A stretch of 64,000 nucleotides of DNA from Corynebacterium heidelbergense (GTDB lineage Bacteria; Actinomycetota; Actinomycetes; Mycobacteriales; Mycobacteriaceae), in NCBI RefSeq assembly GCF_028609845.1, contig NZ_CP063191.1, positions 744,001 to 808,000 of the forward strand, in the 5' to 3' direction. The stretch's first letter is position 1, and the number at the start of each line of letters is the position of its first letter. The notes under the pieces are model-generated. The model ran no database searches, was not told where the DNA came from, and saw nothing but the letters and a program-made list of their open reading frames with translations. The translations under genes and the position numbers were made by a program. Below are positions 26,243 through 35,992 of the stretch, piece by piece.

Positions 26243-28444
26243 CTACTGACCGCGTGCCGCCTGCAGGATAGCTTGCGCTAGCGCGCCGCTGGTGGCGTCC
26301 TCAGCAAGAATAGGGCGACCGGTGGAATCACACAGGGGAACGCGCCAATTCTCGTAGGTGTCGCCGCTGGTCCCGGGCTGGTTTTGCGCCCGGACGTCGC
26401 CCACCAAATCCACCAGGCAGATGCATTTAAGCGCGGATGGGGTCATGGCCGCGTAACGGTGTAGCCCCTGGATGATGCCGCTACCAGCGGGTTCGTGCTC
26501 CAGGTCCGCTAGCCCGTCCGCACCCCCGGGCCGCTGCTCCCGGCCGTGGCGGGCATCGGCAATTTCCTCCCGCGCGCGCCCGGAAGCGAAGTACTCCTCG
26601 CACGGCTGCCCGACAAACCCACCGTGCTCGGCGACCGTGGACAACACCTCGGCCTGCCACTGGGCATCGTCGGCGTACTCGGCCTCCACATCCCGGGTCA
26701 GCACCCCCAGCCGGTCCCGCAGTGAAATGTGCTCACCGCGCAGATAGGCCGCCGTAGGGGGGAGATCGTGGGTCGTCACGGAGGTTAAACACAACTCCCG
26801 GTAGGCCTGCGGGGGCTTGGCGCCCGTCTCGTCGCCTTCGAACCACAGGATCGACGTGCCCATCACCCCGCGACCGGCCAGGTAATCCTGCACCCAGGGT
26901 TCAAAGGTGCCCAAATCCTCCCCGATCACCACGGCCCCCGCCCGCTCCGCCTCCAACACCAGCGCGCCGACCAACGCCTCGTGGTCGTAGCGCACATAGG
27001 TGCCGGTCGTGGGGGCCTGCCTGCGGGGGATCCACCACAGGCGGAACAGGCCCAGCACGTGATCGACGCGAATGCCCCCGGCGCTGCGCAGGATGGTCCG
27101 CAGCATGTTGCGCCACGGCGCATAGCCCTGCTCCGCGAGCTCCCAGGGGTGCCACGGGGGTTGGGACCAGTCCTGCCCCTGCTGGTTGTAGCCATCCGGG
27201 GGCGCCCCCACGCTCACCCCGCCGACCAGCACATCTGCCAGCGTGGTGGCGTCGGCGCCGCCCGGGTGCACGCCCACCGCCAAATCCGCCATCAAGCCAA
27301 TCCGCATGTGCTCGGTCAGTTCTGCCTGGGTCGCCGTCTCCTGCTCCTGGCAGAGCATTTGCAGCCAGGCGTAGAAGTCGGGGGAGTGGTCCTGTTCCGG
27401 TTCCCGTTGCTTGGCGTACTTCGCGCACCAACGGGCGAAGTCCTCCAGCCCTTCGCCTTCCACGGCGCGGTAGGCCTCCAGCTCGGCACGGCGCTTATCG
27501 CCCAGGCCGGCCTCCCACAGCCACCGCAGGGCCTGAAGTTTGGCGCCGAATGCAGCATTGCGATCCAGGAATTCCGCGGTGGTGTTTTTCGCCCGCAAGG
27601 GGGCTGATAGCTCCGCAATGCGGGTGTGCATTTCGGGGTGGGCGGCGTATTCCGGGGTATCCTCCACATGGATGTACAGCGGATTGGTAAATCGCCGTGT
27701 GGTGGGCAGGTAGGGGGAATCCTCTACCGGCGGACAAGGTTCGGCGGCATGCATCGGATTGACCAACAGGAAGTCCGTATTCTTCAGGACGCCCCCAACA
27801 GTGCGCAGGGTGCGGTAATCGCCCACGCTCCAGGCGGTGGCGTCCCGAACCGAATAGAGCTGGGCCATGACCCCCGTGGCAGGACGGGACACAAAGGCCT
27901 CCGCACTGCTCAGCCGGGCCGGAGAGCAGATCAGTGTGGCGGTGGCGGCGGTGGTTTCCGCGGTGGCTTCGATGCGGTGCCACCCCATGGGCAGCGCGGG
28001 GATCTGGAAGGTGGCGATGCCCCAGGTCTGCGGGCGCTCCGCTTTCGTGTGCACCGGGTCCACCCACACGTTGAGCTGTGGGCACGCCAGCGTGTTGCCG
28101 TCTTCCAGGAGGACCTTCACCTGGACCTGCTCCCCGTCCCGACAATGCACCTGAAGGTCCCGGGTCTGCCCGGCACAAGAGCACACGGTGGGCGGGATCA
28201 TCCGCGCATAGCGGGCGGCCCGCAACTGCTCCGTGTGCTGGCGCACCTCCTCCGGTGGGATGGTGGGGCTGATAGGCAGGCCCAGTTGCGTGAGGATGGT
28301 GGCGATCGTGGCCGCGCTGACCTCCTGGCGGCTACCGTCCTGGCCGGTGTAGCTTGTGGCTACGCCGCAGAGGTCCGCGAGGGCTGCCAGTTCGGGGGTG
28401 GGGGTGTGGGGAAAATCCTCGTGGTGCTCAGTCACATCCGCCAT
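26243..28444 (-). CDS. malQ: 4-alpha-glucanotransferase (amylomaltase, GH77)
   Basis: 733 residues from ATG 28444, after a GGGGGCGG run; upstream codons to 28537 are in frame but have no site. The catalytic residues of GH77 are visible: the nucleophile Asp in GIRVDHVLGLFRLWW, the acid Glu in VVIGEDLGTFEPWV, and the third Asp in TTHDLPPTAAYL. An N-terminal domain of about 150 residues, typical of the long actinobacterial MalQ, precedes the barrel. It moves glucan chains between maltodextrins in the cytosol. It is divergent from the acyl-CoA ligase gene, and malQ near fadD15 fits the remembered C. glutamicum order. Confidence 0.95.
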   Translation of the reverse strand: MADVTEHHEDFPHTPTPELAALADLCGVATSYTGQDGSRQEVSAATIATILTQLGLPISPTIPPEEVRQHTEQLRAARYARMIPPTVCSCAGQTRDLQVHCRDGEQVQVKVLLEDGNTLACPQLNVWVDPVHTKAERPQTWGIATFQIPALPMGWHRIEATAETTAATATLICSPARLSSAEAFVSRPATGVMAQLYSVRDATAWSVGDYRTLRTVGGVLKNTDFLLVNPMHAAEPCPPVEDSPYLPTTRRFTNPLYIHVEDTPEYAAHPEMHTRIAELSAPLRAKNTTAEFLDRNAAFGAKLQALRWLWEAGLGDKRRAELEAYRAVEGEGLEDFARWCAKYAKQREPEQDHSPDFYAWLQMLCQEQETATQAELTEHMRIGLMADLAVGVHPGGADATTLADVLVGGVSVGAPPDGYNQQGQDWSQPPWHPWELAEQGYAPWRNMLRTILRSAGGIRVDHVLGLFRLWWIPRRQAPTTGTYVRYDHEALVGALVLEAERAGAVVIGEDLGTFEPWVQDYLAGRGVMGTSILWFEGDETGAKPPQAYRELCLTSVTTHDLPPTAAYLRGEHISLRDRLGVLTRDVEAEYADDAQWQAEVLSTVAEHGGFVGQPCEEYFASGRAREEIADARHGREQRPGGADGLADLEHEPAGSGIIQGLHRYAAMTPSALKCICLVDLVGDVRAQNQPGTSGDTYENWRVPLCDSTGRPILAEDATSGALAQAILQAARGQ

Positions 28445-28542
28445 TGTGCCGCCCCCGGCGCTTTTCCGCTGGCCCAGGGGCCAGATTTGGGGTGATGGTG
28501 CGGTAGCCTGAATTTGATATCCGAGCTGGGACCCCAAGGAGA

Positions 28543-30384
28543 ATGATGACAGCGGAATACACAGCCGAGGCGTTGTACACCGTAGGCGAGAAGGAGACCT
28601 GCCTGACCGCCGTGCGCGATCTGCAGCGGGACAACCCTGAAGTGGTGCTATTCAACCGTCCACTCCATTTCGAATGGGTAGACGTTACGACTACCGAGTT
28701 CCTCGACCAGGTCTATGCCGTGGCCAAGGGGCTAATCGCCAACGGGGTCGGGGAAAAAGACCGCGTGGCCATCATGTCCGAAACTCGCTACGAGTGGTCC
28801 CTGCTGGACTTTGCCATCATGGCCGCCGGGGCCATCTCCGTACCGATCTACCCGTCTTCCTCCACCGGCCAGTGCGAATGGATCATCCAGAACTCCGGTG
28901 CGATCCTCGCGATCGGCGAGACCAGCGACCACACATACCGGTTGGAAACGTTCCTCGGCTCCGACGCCGAGCACACCGATGAGACCAAGCCGTTGCGCCG
29001 CGTTCTGGGGATCACCGGGGGAGCGGTGGACATCCTCATCGAGGACGGCAAGAACGCCGAGGTCTCCCAGGAAGTCGTGGAGCAGCGCATCGCGGGCGTG
29101 CGCTCCGAGGATGTGGCGACGCTCGTCTACACCTCCGGCACCACCGGTAAGCCCAAGGGCTGCCGCTTGACCCACCACAACCTCCTCTCGGAGTGCCGGG
29201 GGCTGCTCACCAACCCCATTGGCAAGATCGGCAAGCCCGGTTGCCGCTCCCTGACCTTCCTGCCGCTGGCCCACGTGCTTTCCCGTTGCGTATCCCTCAC
29301 GATGGTGGTCAGCGGCGCTACCCAATCCCACTGGGCGGACTTCGGCACCCTCGTCACCGAGTTCCAGCGCTCCCAGCCGCACATGATCCTCGGTGTCCCC
29401 CGCGTCTTCGAGAAGGTCCACCAGTCCGCCAAGGCCAAGGCCACGGACGGCGGCGGGCCCCAAGCCAAGATCTTCCTGGCCGCGGAGAAAACCGCGCAGG
29501 AGTACTCCCGCGCCCTTGACGAACCCAGCGGCCCCTCCCTGCTGCTCAAGGCGCGCCACAAGGTCTTCGACAAGCTGGTCTACTCCCGCGTGCGGGAAGC
29601 CATGGGCGGCGAGCTGTTGTACTGCATCTCCGGGGGATCTGCCCTAAACCCCGATCTCATGCACTTCTTCCGCGGCGTGGGCGTGCTCATCTACGAGGGC
29701 TACGGCCTGACCGAATCCACGGCGGCGATTGCCGTGAACCACGAGCAGTCCTACCAGATCGGCACGGTCGGTCGCCCGGTCGGCGGTAACACCATCAAGA
29801 CCGCCGATGACGGGGAAATCCTGCTCAAGGGCAACATGATCTTCCAGGGCTACTGGAAGAATGAGGAGGCCACGAAGGAGAACTTCACCGAGGATGGCTT
29901 CTACCTCTCCGGGGATGTGGGCAAGATCCTGCCGAACGGGCATTTGAAGATCACCGGCCGGAAGAAGGAGATCCTCGTCACCGCCGGTGGCAAGAACGTC
30001 TCCCCGGGCCCCATGGAGGACATCCTGCGCTCTGCCCCGCTGATCTCCCAGGCCATGGTGGTCGGGGATGATCAGAAGTTCGTCGGCGCTCTCATCACGC
30101 TCGACGAAGAGGCTGCGAAGAAGTGGAAGTCCGCCAACGGGGTGCCGGCCAACACCTCCATGCGCGAGCTGGCCAAGAACCCCAAGCTGCGCAACGTGAT
30201 CCAGGATGCGGTCAACGAGGCCAACCAGTCCGTTTCCCATGCCGAAGGGATCAAGCGCTTCCGCATCCTTGATCGGGACTTCACGGAGGAGAAGGGGGAG
30301 GTAACACCCTCGATGAAGATCAAGCGGTTCGTCATCGCGAAGAACTTCGCGGACGATATCGCCTGGATCTACAAGAATCAGTAA
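28543..30384 (+). CDS. fadD15: Long-chain fatty acid-CoA ligase (FadD15-type)
   Basis: 613 residues; the start is ATG 28543 or the adjacent ATG 28546, with AAGGAG just upstream. AMP-forming enzyme motifs are in order: LVYTSGTTGKPKG (P loop), GYGLTESTAAI, GEILLKGNMIFQGYWKN, LSGDVGKI, and KITGRKKEILVTAGGKNVSP with the hinge and C-terminal lysine region. It activates long-chain fatty acids with ATP and CoA at the membrane's inner face, for degradation or lipid synthesis. The next gene begins about 160 bases on. Confidence 0.95.
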   Translation: MMTAEYTAEALYTVGEKETCLTAVRDLQRDNPEVVLFNRPLHFEWVDVTTTEFLDQVYAVAKGLIANGVGEKDRVAIMSETRYEWSLLDFAIMAAGAISVPIYPSSSTGQCEWIIQNSGAILAIGETSDHTYRLETFLGSDAEHTDETKPLRRVLGITGGAVDILIEDGKNAEVSQEVVEQRIAGVRSEDVATLVYTSGTTGKPKGCRLTHHNLLSECRGLLTNPIGKIGKPGCRSLTFLPLAHVLSRCVSLTMVVSGATQSHWADFGTLVTEFQRSQPHMILGVPRVFEKVHQSAKAKATDGGGPQAKIFLAAEKTAQEYSRALDEPSGPSLLLKARHKVFDKLVYSRVREAMGGELLYCISGGSALNPDLMHFFRGVGVLIYEGYGLTESTAAIAVNHEQSYQIGTVGRPVGGNTIKTADDGEILLKGNMIFQGYWKNEEATKENFTEDGFYLSGDVGKILPNGHLKITGRKKEILVTAGGKNVSPGPMEDILRSAPLISQAMVVGDDQKFVGALITLDEEAAKKWKSANGVPANTSMRELAKNPKLRNVIQDAVNEANQSVSHAEGIKRFRILDRDFTEEKGEVTPSMKIKRFVIAKNFADDIAWIYKNQ

Positions 30385-30546
30385 AACCGCGACCTCCTTC
30401 CTCGTGTCTGCGTCTACCCGCCCGCCGGGTGCCTTAGGGTGAGAAAACGTCAGCGCGGTTCCCCCGCCCAGTCCGGGATTCTTCCCGACTGAGGTCCCGG
30501 GCCCCGTGCACACAAGACCGACGTAGATGTGGGAAAGGACCTTCGC

Positions 30547-31272
30547 GTGCACTTTGACGCCACCTTGCGCGTTCGCGAGCTCACCCAGAACATCTACGAC
30601 ATCGGCGACGAAGTTGCCGAGCACATCGAGCACGTCGCCCAGGCCATGGCAGACTGGGACCCCGAACTCCTCGCCGAGTGCATGCACGAGTTGAGCGACG
30701 TCATTGCCCAGGGCCGCGCGGAAGTGCGCCCGGGCCTTGCCGAGCTCAATGGCCTGCGGCAGGCCTTCATCTCCGGGATCAGGGCGGGGGAGATGTCCAA
30801 TCACTTCGCCCACCCTGGGCGCACCTTGTCCTTCTTGCATGGGGGCAGATCAGATGTTCTTTCGGACGCCACCCCCACCGCGCGCTCCGGCGCCGTCGGC
30901 GCCGCCGAACCCCAGGGTGCCGAAGGTCCCGCCGCGCAACTGGGCACCCAGATGGCCTCCACCGCGGCGTGGCGCCTGTGGCTGCGGACCAACGCGGAAG
31001 CGCTCACTGCCCGCCTCAACGGCATCGCCGAGTGGGTGGTGCAGCAAACCCAGGCGGCGGTGGAGAACCAGTCCGTTCTCCTTCCGCAGGCGCTTTCCCG
31101 CGCCCAAACGTGGACTGAGGAGACCGTCGTGGACTGGGCGGAGCTGGTGGCCAAGCAGCCGGAGCTCGCCGCGGACATGCGCGGGGAGGCCCCACCGGCG
31201 TTCCTTGCCGAGCGGGCGCGGGTGGAGGCGGTTGTGGCCAAGCTGCAGCGGCGGCGCAGCGCGGCGGGCTAA
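30547..31272 (+). CDS. Conserved hypothetical protein upstream of hemW
   Basis: 241 residues from GTG 30547, chosen because GGAAAGGA lies just upstream. The chain is mostly helical, with a low-complexity Ala/Pro/Gly linker near residues 100-125 dividing two helical parts. No signal peptide or membrane helix was seen. No family was recognised; a gene of this kind between fadD15 and hemW is, as remembered, usual in corynebacteria. The hemW start lies three bases after its stop. Confidence 0.65.
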   Translation: MHFDATLRVRELTQNIYDIGDEVAEHIEHVAQAMADWDPELLAECMHELSDVIAQGRAEVRPGLAELNGLRQAFISGIRAGEMSNHFAHPGRTLSFLHGGRSDVLSDATPTARSGAVGAAEPQGAEGPAAQLGTQMASTAAWRLWLRTNAEALTARLNGIAEWVVQQTQAAVENQSVLLPQALSRAQTWTEETVVDWAELVAKQPELAADMRGEAPPAFLAERARVEAVVAKLQRRRSAAG

Positions 31273-31274
31273 CG

Positions 31275-32495
31275 GTGAGTTCCACACCCCGCCGCGGCCT
31301 GTACATCCACGTCCCCTTTTGCGCCACCCGCTGCGGCTACTGCGACTTCAACACGTATACCCCGGCGGAGCTGGCCAGTTCCGGTGGCAGTTCGGCCGGG
31401 ACCCTGGGAAACACCATCCCCGGGTACCTGCGCGCCCTCACCTGCGAGCTGGAACTGGCCGCCGAGAGCTGGGATGTGCCGCATGTGGACACCGTGTTCT
31501 TCGGGGGTGGCACCCCCTCCGTGCTGGGGCATGCCGGGTTGACCCGGGCTCTTAGCGCCGTTCGGCAGACGGTGGGCCTGGCCCCCGATGCGGAGGTGAC
31601 CGCCGAAGCCAATCCTGAATCCACCGACCCGGAATTCTTCGCCGAGCTGCGGGCGGCCGGTTTCACCCGGGTATCCCTGGGCATGCAATCCGCCGCCGGG
31701 CACGTGCTGAAAGTGCTGGACCGCCGCCACACCCCCGGGCGCGCTGTCGCCGCCGCCCGGGAGGCCCAGGGCGCCGGCTTCGATCACGTCAACCTGGACC
31801 TCATCTACGGAACTCCCACGGAGACCGACGCGGATCTTCAAGCCAGCCTGGATGCCGCGCTGGAGGCAGGGGTGGACCACATCAGTGCCTACTCGCTCAT
31901 CGTGGAAGACGGTACCGCGATGGCCCGCAAGGTCCGTCGCGGGGAACTGCCCGCTCCAGACGAGGACACCCTCGCTGACCGTTACCGGATGGTCGACCGA
32001 GCCCTGAGCCAGGCCGGTTTTACCTGGTACGAGGTGTCCAACTGGGCCCGCCCCGGCGGGCAGTGCGAGCACAACCTGGTCTACTGGCGCTCGGGGCAGT
32101 GGTGGGGTGCGGGGCCCGGAGCCCACGGCTGCGTCCACCTCACCCCCGCGGCACTTGATACCCGTGGCCTCACACCGCCGGATAGCGGATTGACTCGCAT
32201 GGTCAACGCCAAACACCCCGCCCGCTACTACGAGTCCCTCATCACCGAGGGCCAGCCCCCCGTGACCCTCTACGAACCGCTCAGCGAGCAGGACCTAGCC
32301 ACCGAGCGGATCATGCTGGGATTGCGCCTGCGCGAGGGCATCGAGTGGCGCTTGGTTGCGGAAGCGGCGTCCACAATTGAAAAATGGATGGACCATGGCC
32401 TTTTGCGCCGGGACGCGGATCGGGTGAGCCTCACCGAGGCCGGAAGATACCTAGCGGACGGTATCGTGGCAGATATCCTCTTCGCCCTGGATTAG
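31275..32495 (+). CDS. hemW: Radical SAM haem chaperone HemW (coproporphyrinogen oxidase-like)
   Basis: 406 residues from GTG 31275. The radical SAM cluster motif is HVPFCATRCGYCDFN (Cys-x3-Cys-x2-Cys). FFGGGTPSVL and EANPESTDPEF follow, with SLGMQSA and NLDLIYGTPTETDADL, as in HemN/HemW. HemW proteins transfer haem rather than oxidise coproporphyrinogen III; HemN carries an extra Cys after the cluster motif (Cys-x2-Cys-x-Cys), which is absent here (CGYCDF). Coupled to the preceding gene and about 105 bases before hrcA. Confidence 0.92.
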   Translation: MSSTPRRGLYIHVPFCATRCGYCDFNTYTPAELASSGGSSAGTLGNTIPGYLRALTCELELAAESWDVPHVDTVFFGGGTPSVLGHAGLTRALSAVRQTVGLAPDAEVTAEANPESTDPEFFAELRAAGFTRVSLGMQSAAGHVLKVLDRRHTPGRAVAAAREAQGAGFDHVNLDLIYGTPTETDADLQASLDAALEAGVDHISAYSLIVEDGTAMARKVRRGELPAPDEDTLADRYRMVDRALSQAGFTWYEVSNWARPGGQCEHNLVYWRSGQWWGAGPGAHGCVHLTPAALDTRGLTPPDSGLTRMVNAKHPARYYESLITEGQPPVTLYEPLSEQDLATERIMLGLRLREGIEWRLVAEAASTIEKWMDHGLLRRDADRVSLTEAGRYLADGIVADILFALD

Positions 32496-32600
32496 CCGGA
32501 AACCCCGACTCCGACCAAGACCGACCCGAACCGAGACCCACCCCGAGCGAGACCAGCCCCACGAGGGGAGCCGACGACATCGAGAGGGAGCGCACCGCAC

Positions 32601-33626
32601 ATGTCCTCCGCCACCGATCAGCGCCGACGCGAGGTCCTGCGGGCAATCGTGGCCGATTACATCGCGCTGCACGAACCGGTGGGATCCAAGATGCTGGTGG
32701 ACCGGCACAAACTGGGGGTATCTAGTGCCACCATCCGCAACGACATGGCCGTGCTCGAGGCGGAGGGCTACATTACCCAACAGCACACTAGTTCCGGGCG
32801 CATCCCCACGGCCAAGGGATACCGCCAGTTCGTCGACGGTATCCACGAGGTCAAACCGCTCAGCGCCCCGGAACGCCGCGCCATCCTCAACTTCCTGGAA
32901 CACGGCGTGGACCTCGAAGACGTGCTGCGGCGCAGCGTGCAGCTCCTTGCCCAACTCACCCGGCAAGTCGCCGTGGTGCAACTGCCCAACCTGCGGGTCG
33001 GGCGGGTGAAGCACTGCGAGGTGGTGCGGCTCACCGAACACCGGCTGCTGCTCGTCCTCATCACGGACACCGGGCGCGTGGACCAGCGCAACGTCGAGCT
33101 GGACGACGCGATCACCGAGGAAGACGTGCCGCGCCTGCGGGACCTCATCAACGCGACGGTGGAGGGGCACACCCTCGATGATGCCTGCGCCCGGATCGCC
33201 GCACTGGCGCGGGAAGCCACTGGCAATACTTTGCCCGCGGAGCTGCGACCCGCCATGCTTACCGTGGCGACGGTGCTGGTGGAAACGCTGCTGGAACGCC
33301 CCCGGGAACGGCTTATCCTCGCGGGAACCACCAACCTCATCGGGATGGGCGAGCTCACGCCCGTCCTGGAGGCCCTGGAGGAGCAGGTCGTTGTGCTCAA
33401 ACTTCTTTCCGGGGTGCAGGACACCCAGGTGCAGGTGAGCATCGGCGACGAGAACGAACCAGAGGAGCTGCGCAAGGCGGCCGTGATCTCCACCGGGTAC
33501 GGCTCCCACGATGCCGTCCTCGGCGGCCTGGGTGTGCTGGGGCCCACCCACCTGGACTACCCGGGCACGATGAGCTCCGTCACCGCCGTAGCCCACTACG
33601 TCTCCCGCATCCTCTCCGGTCGCTAG
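32601..33626 (+). CDS. hrcA: Heat-inducible transcription repressor HrcA
   Basis: 341 residues. The N-terminal winged helix has [18 protein letters not shown] and [20 protein letters not shown], followed by [18 protein letters not shown], all diagnostic. The C-terminal GAF-like domain ends in [31 protein letters not shown] sequence. It represses groEL/dnaK-type genes by binding CIRCE elements. No CIRCE palindrome was found near this gene or dnaJ2, so its targets lie elsewhere. It precedes dnaJ2 with a 23-base tandem repeat between them. Confidence 0.96.
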   Translation: MSSATDQRRREVLRAIVADYIALHEPVGSKMLVDRHKLGVSSATIRNDMAVLEAEGYITQQHTSSGRIPTAKGYRQFVDGIHEVKPLSAPERRAILNFLEHGVDLEDVLRRSVQLLAQLTRQVAVVQLPNLRVGRVKHCEVVRLTEHRLLLVLITDTGRVDQRNVELDDAITEEDVPRLRDLINATVEGHTLDDACARIAALAREATGNTLPAELRPAMLTVATVLVETLLERPRERLILAGTTNLIGMGELTPVLEALEEQVVVLKLLSGVQDTQVQVSIGDENEPEELRKAAVISTGYGSHDAVLGGLGVLGPTHLDYPGTMSSVTAVAHYVSRILSGR

Positions 33627-33635
33627 CCGGGGTTG

Positions 33636-33727
33636 AACCACGCACCAGCGGGCCCGACGACTACGCACAACCGACACCGCCAACCACGCACCAGCGGGCC
33701 CTTCAACTACGCACCACCGGGGCTAAG
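33636..33727. repeat. Four tandem 23-base repeats between hrcA and dnaJ2
   Basis: Units start at 33636, 33659, 33682 and 33705, exactly 23 bases apart. Units one and three share their first 20 bases (AACCACGCACCAGCGGGCCC). Units two and four are degenerate but keep the ACTACGCAC core. The array begins ten bases after the hrcA stop and ends about 140 bases before dnaJ2. It may be an expanded minisatellite or a set of protein-binding sites. Confidence 0.8.
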
Positions 33728-33865
33728 GGGGAGGGGCCCAGACCCCACGCGCTAAGATGGCCCTCTGAACTGCGGGAGCACCGCAATCGCTATCCGCCAG
33801 CTCGTGGCCTCCCCCCAGCGACCAGACCAGTGACTCGAGAATGAAGTAAGGGGACAAATCCCACC

Positions 33866-35008
33866 GTGGCACGCGACTACTACGGCATCCTGGGCGTGGA
33901 CCGGGATGCCTCAGACGCCGAGATCAAAAAGGCCTACCGCAAACTCGCCCGGAAGTATCACCCGGACGTGAACCCCTCCGAGGAGGCCGCCGAGAAGTTC
34001 CGGGAGGCATCCCTTGCCCAGGAGGTCCTGACCGACCCCCAGAAGCGCCAGATCGTCGACGCGGGCGGGGACCCAGAGGAGCAGGGCTTCGGCCAGCCCG
34101 GCGGCGGATTTGGCGGCTTCGGCGGCAGCGGCGGCCTGGGGGATATCTTCAACGCGTTCTTCGGGGGCGCCGCCGGCGGGGGGCAGCGGGTCCCCCGGGT
34201 GCGCCAGGGCAACGACGCGCTGCTGCGGATGTCCCTATCGCTGGAGGAGATCTTCGAGGGCATCAGCAAGGACGTGACGGTGGACACCGCCGTGGAGTGC
34301 GATGTCTGCGACGGCAGTGGTTCCGCCTCCAAGGGGCCGGCCGAGGTCTGCCCGACCTGCAGCGGATCCGGCAAGGTGATGGAGGTGCAGAGCTCCATCC
34401 TGGGCCGGGTGCAGGTGGCGCGCCCCTGCTCCCGCTGCTCCGGCACCGGGGAGGTCATCCCGGACCCCTGCGAGAACTGCGGGGGAGACGGCCGGGTGCG
34501 GGCCCGGCGGGACATCAAGGTCAATGTCCCGGCCGGCATCTCCGACGGGATGCGCCTGCGGATGCCCGGGGAGGGGGAAGTGGGCCCGGGCGGTGGCCCC
34601 CCGGGGGATCTGTACGTCGAGATCAAGACCGAGGAACACCCGGTGTTCCTCCGCGACGGCGACGATCTGCACGTGGACGTGCGCGTTCCGGCAGTAGAGG
34701 CGGCCCTGGGCACCTCCGTGGACGTGCCTGCCCTGGATGGGTCCACCGCCACCGTGGTCATCGAGCCCGGCACCCAACCGGCCGCGAGGGTAGTGCTGCG
34801 CGGCCACGGCATGCCGCATCTGCGCCGGGAGGGCAGGGGCAGCATCGTGGCCCACGTGGATGTGACCATCCCCACCGAGTTGAGCCACAAGCAGCGAGAT
34901 TTGCTGGAGCAGCTGCGGGAGGCAACGCGGGAACGTGCGGAAGTGGCGGGCAAGGCCGATTCCCACTCCGGTCTATTCTCCCGGCTGCGGGGTCGGTTTG
35001 GTCGCTAG
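33866..35008 (+). CDS. dnaJ2: Co-chaperone DnaJ (second copy type, DnaJ2)
   Basis: 380 residues. The J domain is at 1-65, with the HPD triplet in [10 protein letters not shown] Gly/Phe-rich linker follows ([16 protein letters not shown]), then four zinc repeats: [24 protein letters not shown] and CENCGGDG. The two C-terminal substrate-binding domains end the protein. It feeds unfolded proteins to DnaK and stimulates its ATPase. Start GTG 33866. The pairing with hrcA is the usual actinobacterial DnaJ2 setting. Confidence 0.95.
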   Translation: MARDYYGILGVDRDASDAEIKKAYRKLARKYHPDVNPSEEAAEKFREASLAQEVLTDPQKRQIVDAGGDPEEQGFGQPGGGFGGFGGSGGLGDIFNAFFGGAAGGGQRVPRVRQGNDALLRMSLSLEEIFEGISKDVTVDTAVECDVCDGSGSASKGPAEVCPTCSGSGKVMEVQSSILGRVQVARPCSRCSGTGEVIPDPCENCGGDGRVRARRDIKVNVPAGISDGMRLRMPGEGEVGPGGGPPGDLYVEIKTEEHPVFLRDGDDLHVDVRVPAVEAALGTSVDVPALDGSTATVVIEPGTQPAARVVLRGHGMPHLRREGRGSIVAHVDVTIPTELSHKQRDLLEQLREATRERAEVAGKADSHSGLFSRLRGRFGR

Positions 35009-35065
35009 GGGACTGGGCGTGGCCGGGTTTGGTGCCACGGCTGGAAATTGCGGGGTGTGGCAACC

Positions 35066-35905
35066 GTGAGTGATCCGCTGTTCATCCACCCCATGCCGCG
35101 GGGTGCCCGCCCCGGGGATATCTTCGCGCTCACCGGGGCGGAGGCCAAGCACGCCCAGGTCAAGCGCCTGAAAGAGGGGGAGGGGGTGATGGTCAGCGAC
35201 GGAAGCACCACCGCCGTGCGCGGGCAGTGGACCCAGGGGGGCGTTCGGATCGTGTCCGAACTACAGGTGCGAGCGCCCCGCCCCTTCGTCACCGTGGTAC
35301 AAGCGCTGCCGAAGGCCGACCGCGCGGAGTTGGCGGTCGATTTGATGGTGCAGGCCGGGGCCGATCGGATCGTCCCGTGGGCTGCGGAGCGCAGCATCGC
35401 CAGTTGGCGGGGTAAGGAGGCCAAGGCCCGGGCCAAGTGGGAGAACGCGGCTCGAGCTGCGGCGAAACAGGCTCGGCGGCTGCGAATTCCCGAGGTGACG
35501 GAGCTGGCCGGTTCCGTCGCCGACATTGGGGCGCTAAGGCCGGGGGGATACGACGCCACCCCACCGAGCGCTGACTTCACTCGGACGCTGGTGGTGCTCC
35601 ATGAGGCCGCCCATACGCCCCTGGCCCAGGCCCCGCTGGACGTCGACGAGGTGGTGCTCATCGTCGGCCCGGAGGGGGGCGTGGCCGATGGCGAGCTTGC
35701 TGATCTGGCCGCCCTGGGGGCCCATCCTGTGGTGCTGGGCCCCGAGGTCTTGCGTACAGCCACCGCCGCGGCGATCGCGCTGGGTGCCCTGGGAGCGCTG
35801 ACCCCTCGGTGGGATCAGCAGCAGGGGCAGCGCGCCGAGGAGACCCCGCAGCCCCGCGACCTGCAGCTCCCGCGGCCCGGAGACCCAGCAAGAGGGGAAC
35901 ATTAG
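35066..35905 (+). CDS. rsmE: 16S rRNA m3U1498 methyltransferase RsmE
   Basis: 279 residues from GTG 35066 (the frame runs back to TTG 35048). The N-terminal PUA-like part has LTGAEAKHAQVKRLKEGEG. The knotted SPOUT domain carries LIVGPEGGVADGELADL and LGPEVLRTATAAAIALG, which form the SAM-binding trefoil knot. It methylates U1498 of 16S rRNA in the 30S subunit. The last 35 residues are a Gln/Pro/Arg-rich tail beyond the family's usual end. A -10-like TAGAAT at 35903 may start the phoH transcript. Confidence 0.93.
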   Translation: MSDPLFIHPMPRGARPGDIFALTGAEAKHAQVKRLKEGEGVMVSDGSTTAVRGQWTQGGVRIVSELQVRAPRPFVTVVQALPKADRAELAVDLMVQAGADRIVPWAAERSIASWRGKEAKARAKWENAARAAAKQARRLRIPEVTELAGSVADIGALRPGGYDATPPSADFTRTLVVLHEAAHTPLAQAPLDVDEVVLIVGPEGGVADGELADLAALGAHPVVLGPEVLRTATAAAIALGALGALTPRWDQQQGQRAEETPQPRDLQLPRPGDPARGEH

Positions 35906-35992
35906 AATGAACGTTCAAACCAACATCGGCCGCCGCCTCCCCTCCACTGGGGCCCGACACAAAGAACCGCAACGATTGGAACCACCACGCCT

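Noticed and set aside
33636..33727. CRISPR array
   Set aside because: Units are contiguous with a 23-base period and no unique spacers, and no cas genes are present.
32496..33865. CIRCE element near hrcA or dnaJ2
   Set aside because: No TTAGCACTC-N9-GAGTGCTAA-like palindrome was seen in either intergenic region.
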